Assembly (NCBI GenBank): GCA_964587655.1
Contig: CAZPMT010000002.1
Location: forward strand, 59,542-123,541
Direction of reading: 5' to 3'
Source of the DNA: CAZPMT01 sp964587655
GTDB taxonomy: Bacteria > Hydrogenedentota > Hydrogenedentia > Hydrogenedentales > SLHB01
Length of the DNA: 64,000 nt
The position numbers were made by a program, and so were the translations under genes. The notes under the pieces were generated by a model, which did not search any database, was not told where the DNA came from, and worked only from the letters and a program-made list of their open reading frames with translations. The stretch's first letter is position 1, and each line of letters begins with the position of its first letter. Below, piece after piece: positions 33,970 to 44,200 of the stretch.

Positions 33970-36900
33970 TCAGCTTTCAGTTGCCGGCTCTGGCCGCTGA
34001 GGGCTGACTGCGTCCAGGCATTGCCGCAATTGGCGGGCAAGCGTTTCGACGTACGGCTTACGCAGCATTACTGTGTGATTGCCGGGGATGATGCGCACGT
34101 CCACGCCTTGATTCGCAATGCGGCCCCAACCCAACGTCGTGTCGTAGTCATACATCTCCAGGATACCCGACTCGGCCCGCAACAATGTGATGCGTCCGGC
34201 GTACGGAGTTGCGACATAGTCCGCCATTGCCTGGCCGCGAGCGCGCGTCGTCTTAAAGACGTGCCAGACGAAAGGCTCGTGGATGAGCATAAGCCTCGAA
34301 CGCTGCGCACCCGTTTCTGCAAGCCCCGCCAGCGTGAGATCGTGCTGGGTGCTGAGGTCGTGCCTCGCCCAATGCAAATAATCCATTGGCCTCAAATGCG
34401 AGATGGCGGGATCTCTCCGCCCGCACAATGCAGCTATAGCAAGGCGGGCGCCGTCGTACGCGTACCCGGCCATCGTCCTGCGCATCGTCACCAGGGTCCG
34501 GCCACGTCGCAACAGATTCTTCGCCAGATTCCAGACCCTCCCGACGGGAACCCGGGAAGCGTCGGCATTGCGACGCGGCGCCCCGGTGTCGATGAGGCCC
34601 AAGAACGCGACCTCCTCGCCCTGTTGCCTAAGCTGCTGCGCCATCTCGACGGCGACGATGCCGCCGAAGGACCATCCTCCGAGCAAGTAAGGCCCCTTGG
34701 CTTGAACCGTGCGGATGGCCTCGATGAACCTCCGTGCGAGATCCTCGATCGCAGGAAATGACTCGTATTCTTCATCCAACCGAGGGTCTTGGATCCCGCA
34801 AAAGGGGCGATCTCCAGCGAAGCAGGATGCAATCGTTCCGTAGTAGCCCGCGACGGCGCCGGCGCCCGTGGCGCAGAAGAAAGGCGTCTTCGTTCCCTCG
34901 GACTGGAGCACGACAATACAGGGATCGCCTGAGCGGGCCGCTACATCGTCTGCCACGCCGCGCTTCGCGGCGAGGAGTGCGCTGATGCGCTCGGCCAGAC
35001 CGCACACGGTCTGCGTTTCAAACAGCGCTCGCAACGGGACTGCCACGCTGAACGCGTCGTTCGTCTTGGATATGACCTGGGTCGCGAGCAAAGAGTGGCC
35101 GCCGAGATCGAAGAAGTTGTCGTGGATACAGAGCCGATCAATCTTGAGTGCCTCGCGCCAGATGTCTGCAACGGCCCGCTCGACGTCCGTGCGTGGTTCG
35201 ACCATCGCGCCGGCCGTCGCCGCAAACGCCTCCCGCTCCGGCGCGGGAAGCGCGCGGCGGTCCACTTTTCCGTTCGGCGTCAGAGGAAATGCATCCAAGG
35301 CCACGAACGCCGACGGCGTCATGTAGTCCGGCAACTGCCCCCGCACAAACGCGCGCAGCGACGCCGCGTCGATCCGCGCGCCGGCCCGCGGCACGACGTA
35401 CGCCACCAGCCGCTTGTCCCCCGGTGCGTCTTCTCGCATCAACACCAGCGCTTCGGCGACGGACTCGTGACGGCTCAGGATCGTCTCGATCTCGCCCAAC
35501 TCAATCCGGAACCCGCGCATCTTCACTTGGAAGTCGATGCGGCCCATGAATTCGATAGAGCCGCCCGCCAGGTATCGCACGCGGTCGCCCGTCTTGTAGA
35601 GCCGCGCCCCACCCGCCTCCGCAAACGGCGCCGGCACAAACCGCGCGGCGGTCATCTCAGGGCTGTGTAAGTATCCGCGCGCGAGACCGTCTCCGCCGAT
35701 GTAGAGCTCGCCCGGCACGCCTGCCGGCACGGGCTGCAACGCGCGGTCCAGCACGTACAGCGTCGTATTCGAGATCGGCCGTCCGATAGGAACGGTCTTG
35801 GCCTCCTCATGGACCTCTTCGACCCTGTGCCACGTGGCGAACGTCGTCGTCTCCGTGGGACCGTACACGTGCAGCAAGCGCTCCGGAGACCCGCCCTGCA
35901 AGATCGCGCGCACCCACCGCGGGTCAACTTGTTCCCCGCCAAACAGCACGCACCGGAGCGTCGCGAAAGCGTCCGGCGCCTGCTGGGCCACCTGGTTGAA
36001 CAGCGCCGTGGTGAGAAAGATCGCCGTTATGCGCTCGGCGCGAAAAAACGCAGCCATCTCGCGCGCATCGAGGGAAACGCTCCGCGGCATCACGACGATG
36101 CATCCCCCCGTGAGCAACGGCCCCCAGATCTCGAAGGTGGCCGCGTCGAAGGCCGTATTTGCCGCCTGTGCGACGCGATCGTTCGGCCCCAACTGTAAGT
36201 AGTCCGTGTTCAGCACCAGGCGCGCAACCGCCCGGTGCGGAATGCAGACCCCTTTGGGCTGGCCGGTCGATCCTGACGTATACATCACATATGCAAGGCT
36301 CTCCGCCATCGCGCCGCTCTCTGGTTCCGCGTCCGGGAAACGCGAGTACTCCGATTCGTCGTCAAGACACACGTACCGCGCATCGCTTGGCGGGAGACGG
36401 TCCAGAAGCTTCCGCTGCACCAGCACCACCGGCGCACGCGTGTCCTCGATCATGTACGACAGCCGCGGCGACGGATACTCCGGGTCCAACGGAACGTAAG
36501 CGCCCCCCGCCTTGATGATCCCCAACGTCGCCACAACCATCTCGAGGCTCCGCTCGGCGCACAAACCCACCATCACCTCAGACCCCACACCCAATCCCTG
36601 AAGATAATGCGCCAGCCGGTTCGCCCGTCCATTCAACTCGCGATACGTCACGCGCGTTCCCTCAAACTCGACCGCGACGTTGTCCGGCGTCAGGGACGCT
36701 TGCTCCGCAAACAACACCCCCAGCGTCGACGTCCGCGGATACGGGCGAGTCGTCGCATTCCAGTCATCGAGTATGAGCTTGCGCTCCGTCGCCGTTAACA
36801 GCGGCAATGCACTAATCCTCTCTTCGGGCTGCGCTGTCGCTCCCGCCAAGAAAGTCTCGTAGTGATCGAGCATCCGCTCGACAGTCGATGCCTCGAACAG

Positions 36901-38214
36901 ATCAGCGTTGTACTCGAGCGCAAGCCAAAACCCCTCAGGACTGTCCGTGATCGCAAACGTCAGATCGAACTTCGCGCCACCGTTGTGGATCTCCTCGACA
37001 CAACCTTCGACGCCCGAAAACTGAATCATGGGCGCCGGCGTGTTGTGAAACACGAACATCACCTGGAACAACGGCGAACGGCTTAAGCCGCGCTCCGGTT
37101 GGACCGCCGCCACCAGCGTCTCGAACGGCGTCTCCTGGTGCTCATAGACCTCGAGCGCCAACTGCTGCATGCGGCGAAGCAACGTGCGGAAGCCGGGATC
37201 TCCGGAGAGGTCCAGTCGCAACGCCAGCGTGTTCACGAAAAAGCCGATCAGCCCCTCGAGTTCCGCGCGGGTCCGTCCCGCAATCGCCGAACCCGTGATT
37301 ATGTCCTCCTGGCCCGTGTAGCGGTGCAGCAACGCGGCCCAACCCGAAAGCAGCGTCACGAAAAGCGTCACCGACTCGCGCTGGCTGAATGTGCGCAAGA
37401 GATCCGTCAAATCGCGGCCCATGCGCCGGCACACCTGGCCGCCCCGGAAGGTCTGCGCCGCGGGACGCGCATGATCCGTCGCCAATTCGAGCACTGGAAG
37501 CGGACCCTGCAATCGCTCTTTCCAATACGCGAGGCTCCGCGCCAGCGCCTCTCCTTGAAACAACGACCTCTGCCACACCGCATAGTCCGCGTACTGGATC
37601 GGCAGCGAAGAAAGCGGCTGCCCCTCGTAGCACGCCGCCAACTCCCGAAGCAATATCCCCACCGACCAACCATCGAAAACTATGTGGTGGATCACAATGC
37701 ACAAAAGGTGCTCGTCCGAAGACAGACGGTACAGCGTCGCCCGGACCAGAGGGCCCGCGACAAGATCAAACGGGCGGCAGGCCTCCTCTTCCGCACGCCG
37801 CAACGCCTCCGCGTGAAGACCCGTCAGGTCATCCTCCGCCCACGCCAACCGTCCCTCCGCATCAATCACCTGAACCGGCACGCCTCCCGACGAATTGAAA
37901 CGCGTACGCAGCGACTCGTGACGACTTATTACCCCCAGCAACGAAGTCCGCAGCAAAGAACCGTCCAACGCCCCGCGAAGACGCAACAACACCGGAACGT
38001 TGTACGCCCCAAAGCCGCCGGAGAACTCCTCCAAGAACCAGAGACTCCCTTGCGCGTAGGAGAGCGCGACGGGTCCGGATTCGGAACGCTTCGGCATTTC
38101 AGCGCCGGACACGGTTGCGCTAGTTCGACGAAGACGCTGCTCCAAGAGCGCCTGCTTCTCCGGCGACAACCGGGCCCGGCGCTCCTCGAGTTCCTTTTGT
38201 TTGTCAATGCTCAC
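33970..38214 (-). CDS. Non-ribosomal peptide synthetase, C-A-PCP-TE (terminal module)
   Basis: 1414 residues. A short N-terminal helix (LSPEKQALLEQRL) precedes a condensation domain with intact HHIVFDG (His176, His177, Asp181). The adenylation domain (about 475-1000) has YTSGSTGQPKG; its specificity residues read DAFFLGVTFK, close to Ile-type codes. The carrier protein has FFDLGGHSLLATQV. The C-terminal thioesterase (about 1110-1390) has GWSFGG with the nucleophile Ser, LIDTGAP and PGNHTVML with the likely His, so it should release the product. The start is GTG overlapping the upstream NRPS stop by four bases (GTGA). It ends 18 bp from the convergent polyferredoxin gene. No epimerase domain. 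Confidence 0.95.
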   Translation of the reverse strand: MSIDKQKELEERRARLSPEKQALLEQRLRRTSATVSGAEMPKRSESGPVALSYAQGSLWFLEEFSGGFGAYNVPVLLRLRGALDGSLLRTSLLGVISRHESLRTRFNSSGGVPVQVIDAEGRLAWAEDDLTGLHAEALRRAEEEACRPFDLVAGPLVRATLYRLSSDEHLLCIVIHHIVFDGWSVGILLRELAACYEGQPLSSLPIQYADYAVWQRSLFQGEALARSLAYWKERLQGPLPVLELATDHARPAAQTFRGGQVCRRMGRDLTDLLRTFSQRESVTLFVTLLSGWAALLHRYTGQEDIITGSAIAGRTRAELEGLIGFFVNTLALRLDLSGDPGFRTLLRRMQQLALEVYEHQETPFETLVAAVQPERGLSRSPLFQVMFVFHNTPAPMIQFSGVEGCVEEIHNGGAKFDLTFAITDSPEGFWLALEYNADLFEASTVERMLDHYETFLAGATAQPEERISALPLLTATERKLILDDWNATTRPYPRTSTLGVLFAEQASLTPDNVAVEFEGTRVTYRELNGRANRLAHYLQGLGVGSEVMVGLCAERSLEMVVATLGIIKAGGAYVPLDPEYPSPRLSYMIEDTRAPVVLVQRKLLDRLPPSDARYVCLDDESEYSRFPDAEPESGAMAESLAYVMYTSGSTGQPKGVCIPHRAVARLVLNTDYLQLGPNDRVAQAANTAFDAATFEIWGPLLTGGCIVVMPRSVSLDAREMAAFFRAERITAIFLTTALFNQVAQQAPDAFATLRCVLFGGEQVDPRWVRAILQGGSPERLLHVYGPTETTTFATWHRVEEVHEEAKTVPIGRPISNTTLYVLDRALQPVPAGVPGELYIGGDGLARGYLHSPEMTAARFVPAPFAEAGGARLYKTGDRVRYLAGGSIEFMGRIDFQVKMRGFRIELGEIETILSRHESVAEALVLMREDAPGDKRLVAYVVPRAGARIDAASLRAFVRGQLPDYMTPSAFVALDAFPLTPNGKVDRRALPAPEREAFAATAGAMVEPRTDVERAVADIWREALKIDRLCIHDNFFDLGGHSLLATQVISKTNDAFSVAVPLRALFETQTVCGLAERISALLAAKRGVADDVAARSGDPCIVVLQSEGTKTPFFCATGAGAVAGYYGTIASCFAGDRPFCGIQDPRLDEEYESFPAIEDLARRFIEAIRTVQAKGPYLLGGWSFGGIVAVEMAQQLRQQGEEVAFLGLIDTGAPRRNADASRVPVGRVWNLAKNLLRRGRTLVTMRRTMAGYAYDGARLAIAALCGRRDPAISHLRPMDYLHWARHDLSTQHDLTLAGLAETGAQRSRLMLIHEPFVWHVFKTTRARGQAMADYVATPYAGRITLLRAESGILEMYDYDTTLGWGRIANQGVDVRIIPGNHTVMLRKPYVETLARQLRQCLDAVSPQRPEPATES
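36863..38040 (-). repeat. Long direct repeat, copy in the terminal NRPS gene
   Basis: About 1.18 kb covering most of the condensation domain, matching 40144-41321 at a constant offset of 3281 bp without any insertion or deletion that I can find. I estimate about 94-95% identity. Confidence 0.85.
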
Positions 38215-41200
38215 GGACCGCGATCTTCCTTCAATCGCTGCACCGCTTCATTTTCGGTGAGCGTTTCCACTTCTTCAAGCAGGGCTTCTTCGACGGTCAC
38301 GGCAAGCGCGGCGATTGTCGGCGCCTCGAAAAGTTTCCGCAGGGGCACCTCGATTTGCAGCGCGCTACGCAGGCGGGATACGACCTGTGTGGCGAGCAGG
38401 GAGTGGCCGCCGAGGTCGAAGAAGTTGTCGTGAATGCCGATCTGGTCGATCTTGAGGACCTCGCGCCAGATATCCGCCACGACCCGCTCGGTGTCCGTCC
38501 GCGGCTCGACTCTAACCCCGGTCGCCGCCGCGAACGCGTCTCCCTCCGGCGCGGGAAGCGCGCGGCGGTTCACCTTTCCGTTGGGAGTCAGGGGGAACGC
38601 CTCCAACGCCACGAACGCCGACGGAACCATGTAGTGCGGCAACTGCTCTCGCGTGAAAGTTCGCAGGGATTGCGCGTCAACAACTCCCCCGCGCCGCGGG
38701 ACGATGTACGCCACGAGCCGCTTGTCGCCCGGCGCGTCCTCGCGCGCCAGCACTACCGCCTCTCCGACGCACTCGTGCCGGCTTAACACCATCTCGATCT
38801 CGCCCAACTCCACGCGGAATCCGCGGACCTTTACTTGATAATCGAGGCGGCCAATCAATTCGATGTTTCCATCGGGCCGATAACGCGCCAGGTCGCCCGT
38901 GCGATACAGTCGCTCACCCGGTTGCACACTGAACGGATCGGGGATGAACTTCTCACTTGTCAGTTCCGGACGCCGTAAGTACCCGCGCGCCAGCCCATGG
39001 CCGCCAATATACAGCTCCCCTGGAACGCCAACGGGTGACGGCCGGAGGCATTTGTCCAGGATATAGATGCGCGTGTTCGCAATGGGCCGGCCCACGGTCA
39101 TGGGGCCGCCCTTCTCGCGCAGCACGAACGTCGAATACGTTGTAGTTTCGGTTGGCCCGTAAAGATCGAACACGCGCTCAGCGCCCAGATCATAGACTGC
39201 GTTCACCAAGTCCGGCCGCAGCGGCTCTCCGGCCAGGTTCACCGTGCGGACTGAAGACGGAAGGAAACCTTGCCGCACCAACTCGGCCATAGCCGAAGGC
39301 ACTGTGTTGATCAGGGTGATCTCTTCCCGCGCGGGCAACGACGGCAGCGCCAAGACATTCTCCGCAAGGATCGCGGTCCCTCCCCAACTCAGCGGGACGA
39401 ACAATTCAAACACGGATAAGTCGAAACAGATTGACGTGGATGCCAGAACGCCCCGGAGATCGTTATCGTCAAAGACGCTGCGCGCCCAATGCACAAATGC
39501 GCAGGCATTATGATGAGTGATGGCGACGCCCTTTGGTCTCCCTGTCGATCCGGAGGTATAGATGACGTAGGCCAGGTTCTCCGCCGTCACGCCGCAGGCC
39601 GGGTTCCCAAAAGTCACGTCTTGTCCCACTTCCCGCCCCTCATCAAGACACACGATTCGCGCGTTGGTCGCGGGGAGAGTCCCGGCAAGCTTCCTTTGCG
39701 TCAGCAGTATTGTGATCTGAGCGTCTTCCAGCATCATGCGCAATCGTTCAGCCGGGTATGCCGGATCCAGCGCGACATAAGCGCCGCCCGCTTTGAGCGT
39801 GGCAAGCAAGCCCACCACCATCTCCACGGACCGCTCCAAGTAAATCCCTACGAGCGTTTCCGGTCCCGTTCCCAGTTCGAGAATGCGGCGGGCCGTCAGA
39901 TTCGCAAGGTTGTTCAGTTCGCGGTAGGTCAAACGCTCGTCTCCGAACACCAGAGCCACGGCGTTCGGCGTTCGTTCCGTCTGTTCCTCAAAGAGCTGAT
40001 GAAGACAGACGTTCCGCGGGAATTCGAGCCGGGTATCGTTCCATTCAAACAGTAGTTGATGGCGTTCCTGCGACGTGAGTAACGGCAACTCTGCGAGACG
40101 CGCATCGGGATTGGCGACAACGCCATCCAGCAAGGTTCGGAAATGATCGAGCATCCGCTCGACCGTCGATGCCTCGAACAGGTCCGCGTTGTACTCGAGC
40201 GCAAGCCACAACCCCTCAGGACAGTCAGTGATCGCAAACGTCAGGTCGAACTTCGCGCCCCCGTTGTGGATCTCCTCGACACAACCTTCGACGCCCGAGA
40301 ACTGAATCGTGGGCGCCGGCGTGTTGTGAAACACGAACAACACCTGGAACAGCGGCGAACGGCTTAGGTCGCGCTCGGGTTGGAGCGCCGTCACCAACGT
40401 CTCGAACGGCGTCTCTTGGTGCTCGTAGACCTCGAGCGCCAACTGTTGCATGCGGCGAAGCAACGTGCGGAAGCCGGGATCTCCGGAGAGGTCCAGTCGC
40501 AACGCCAGCGTGTTCACGAAAAAGCCGATCAGCCCCTCGAGTTCCGCGCGGGTCCGTCCCGCAATCGCCGAACCCGTGATTATGTCCTCCTGGCCCGTGT
40601 AGCGGTGCAGCAACGTGGCCCAGCCCGAAAGCAGCGTCACAAAAAGCGTCACCGACTCCTGCTGGCTGAATGTGCGCAAGCGATCAGTCAGATCGCGGCT
40701 CATGCGCCGGCACACCTGGCCGCCCCGGAAGGTCTGCGCCGCAGGACGCGCATGATCCGTCGCCAATTCGAGAACTGGAAGCGGACCCTGCAATCGCTCT
40801 TTCCAATACGCGAGGCTCCGCTCCAGCGCCTCTCCCCGGAACCACGATCGTTGCCACACCGCATAGTCCGCGTACTGGATCGGCAGCGAAGGAAGCGGCT
40901 GCCCCTCGTAGCACGCCGCCAACTCCCGAAGCAATATTCCCACCGACCAACCATCGAAAACGATGTGGTGGATCACGATGCATAGAAGGTGCTCGTCCGA
41001 AGACAAACGGTATAGCGTCGCGCGAACCAGCGGGCCTGCGACAAGATCAAACGGACGGCAGGCCTCACCTTCCGCACGCCGCAACGCCTCCGCGTGAAGA
41101 CCCGTCAGGTCTTCCTCCGTCCACGCCAACCGTCCCTCCGCATCGATCACCTGAACCGGCACGCCTCCCGACGAATTGAAACGCGTGCGCAACGACTCAT

Positions 41201-44200
41201 GACGACCTATCACCCCCAGCAACGAAGTCCGCAGCAAAGAACCGTCCAACGTCCCGCGAAGACGTAATAACACCGGAACGTTGTACGCCCCAAAGCCCCC
41301 GGAAAGCTCCTCCAAGAACCAAAGAAGCTCTTCGGCGAAAGAACAGGGAAGCGGCCCCTCCCGAGGGACCGGCGCTATGGCCGGAGCACCCGAGGCAACG
41401 CTGCCGGTCTCGCTTTCTATGGACTTCGCAAGCGCCTCGACGGTCGGCGACTCGAAGAAGACGCGCAGGGACAACTCGACTTTGAACACGTCACGTATGC
41501 GGGAGATCACTTGCGTAGCGAGGAGGCTGTGTCCGCCGAGATCGAAGAAACTGTCCTGCACGCCGACCTGTTTCATGCCGAGTACATCCCGCCAAATGGC
41601 GGCCAGCGCCGATTCGATCTCGGTCCGGGGCGCGACATAGGCATTTCCCGCGTCCTGCCGCGTCCATTCGGGTTTCGGCAACGCGCGTCGATCAAGTTTG
41701 CCGTTCGCCGTGAGAGGAAACGCGCCGAGCCGCACAAACGCCGCTGGAACCATGTATTCCGGCAACCGCTCGCGGATGTAGCCGCGGAGATCGGCGTCGG
41801 CGACGTCTTTCCGGTAGATGATATAGGCCACCAGCCGTTTGTCATTGGAACCGGTTTCACAGAGGAGCACGACCGCTTCACGGACGCCAGCATGCTGCGC
41901 CAGGACCGATTCGATCTCGCCGAGCTCGATGCGAAACCCACGCAGCTTCACCTGGTGATCGATCCGTCCCAGATACTCGAGATCGCCGTCAGTCGTGTAG
42001 CGCACCAAGTCGCCCGTCCGGTACAAGCGATCGCCCGAACGTCCGGAAAAGGGATGCGGGATGAATTTCTGCGCCGTCATCTCAGGACGGTTAAGGTAAC
42101 CCCGCGCAAGACCTGTCCCACCTACGAAGAGCTCACCGGGAACGCCGATCGGCGCGGGTTTGAGGTGTTGGTCCAGCACGTAGAGTTGGAGGTGCGGAAT
42201 CGGAATGCCGATACGGCTCCCGGTCCCGGCCCGCGCGTCCGCCATGGTCAAAGGCCGGTACGTCACGTGCACCGTGGTCTCCGTGATGCCGTACATGTTC
42301 ACTAGCTTGGGCCGCGCGTCGCCGTGGCGCTCGAACCAGGGAACGAGGCTCGCCAAGTCAAGCGCTTCCCCGCCGAAGATGACGTATCGCAGCGCGAGCG
42401 GCTTCCTGCGGGCGGCATCGAGCGACGATTCGTAGTACATGAGCTGACGAAACGCCGACGGAGTCTGATTCAGCACTGTGACCCGTTCGTCGTGCAACAG
42501 ATCGTGGAACGCGGACGGAGATCGGCTGACAAGATACGGCACAATGACGAGCCGTCCCCCGTAGCACAGCGGCCCCCAGATCTCCCAAACCGAAAAATCA
42601 AACGCGTACGAGTGGAAAAGACACCAGACGTCGTTTTCGCCGAAACGGAACCAGTCCTCCGTGGCCTTCATCAGGCGCAGAACGTTCGAGTGCGGGATAA
42701 GTGTCCCCTTCGGCTTGCCCGTCGAGCCGGAAGTGTAAATAACGTAAGCGATATTCTCCGGCCTGACGCCCGTTGACGGGTTCTCCGCTCTCTCTTTCGC
42801 GATCTCATCGAATGCTTCGTCCACTCGGACGATCTTCGCGTGTGAAGCCTCAGGTAAGCGATCTCGCAGCGAAGAGTGCGTCAAGAGTACCGGGCACCGC
42901 GCGTCATCCAGAATGGCCTTGAGTCGTTCACGCGGATGGATCAGGTCCAGCGGCACATATGCCCCACCGGCCTTCAGCACTCCAAGGATCGCGATCACCA
43001 TCTCGAGGGATCGCTCCATGCACAACGCCACGAGCGTCTCGGGACCGACGCCCAGTCTGCGAAGGTAGTGTGCGAGTTGATTGGACCTCACGTTAAGTTC
43101 GCGATAGGTGAGCGCCTTACCTTCGAACGTTACGGCGACGGCGCCCGGCCGGCGTTCGGCCTCGGCCTCGAACAGTTCGTGAATGCACCGGTCGCACGGC
43201 GGCTCCGAGGCAATGCGGCTCCACTGCTCCAACAGCGCGCGCTCCGACGGCGGCAGGAGCGAGACGGTCGAGATCGGAGCATCCGGCTGTTCAGCAACGC
43301 TATCGAACAGCGCCAGTAAGTGCCCTTCCATCCGCTCAACCGTTTCCCTCCGAAACAGGTCCGTGCTGTAGTCGAATCCGCCGGTGACGCAGTCGCCGTG
43401 CTGTTGGAACCGCAACGCCAGGTCCGCCGCGCAAATGTGCGGTTCGATTTCCAGTCGTGTGAACTTGGCCCCCGCGGCCTCGAATGAACGCGCCCGTCCC
43501 TCCTCGAACTGGAACATGGCCTGGACCAGCGAAGGACGGCTCATATCGCGATCGGGGTGCAGGTCCTCGATCAGTTTCTCAAGAGGGATGCTTCCATGTT
43601 CGCGGGCGGAGTGGAACGCATCTCGCACCCCGGACAACAGTTGGCGAAATGACGGATCGCCGCTGAGATCCATGCGCAACGGAAGCTGGTTCGAGCACGG
43701 TCCCACCACCTTCTCCGCGCCACGCCAGTCACGGCCCGAGACGGACACGCCGACAGCCAGATCCTCCTGTCCCGTGTATCGATGCAGCAGCACGAAAAAC
43801 GCGGTCAGCAGCACCATCGACAGCGAAGTGTTCTCCGCGTCACCCAGCGCCCGCAGACCCTGTGTAAGCTTCTCCGAAATACGGACGGGATGACGCGACC
43901 CGGCGTAGGTCTTGGCCGCGGGCCGCTGGAAATCCGACGCCACATCCAAGACGGGCAGACCGCCCGCGCAACGCCGTCCCCAGTAGTGCAGATGCTTTTT
44001 CATCTTCTCCGTCGAGAAGGCCTCGCGCTGCCACCGCGCGAAGTCCGAGTACTGAAGCGTGGGCACGGGAAGAGACGGCGGACCGGCGGCGCCGAAACCC
44101 TCGTACAGCGCGAGGAGTTCGTCGAGGAGGACCTCACACGACTTATCATCTCCGATCATGCGATGCATCACGATCACGAGCCGGTGTTTCTCGGGACCCT

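Noticed and set aside
37099..38433. Long plus-strand frames (up to 444 codons) opposite the NRPS genes
   Set aside because: Arg/Gln-rich antisense shadows caused by high third-position GC in the NRPS frames; no family motifs or starts with ribosome-binding sites.
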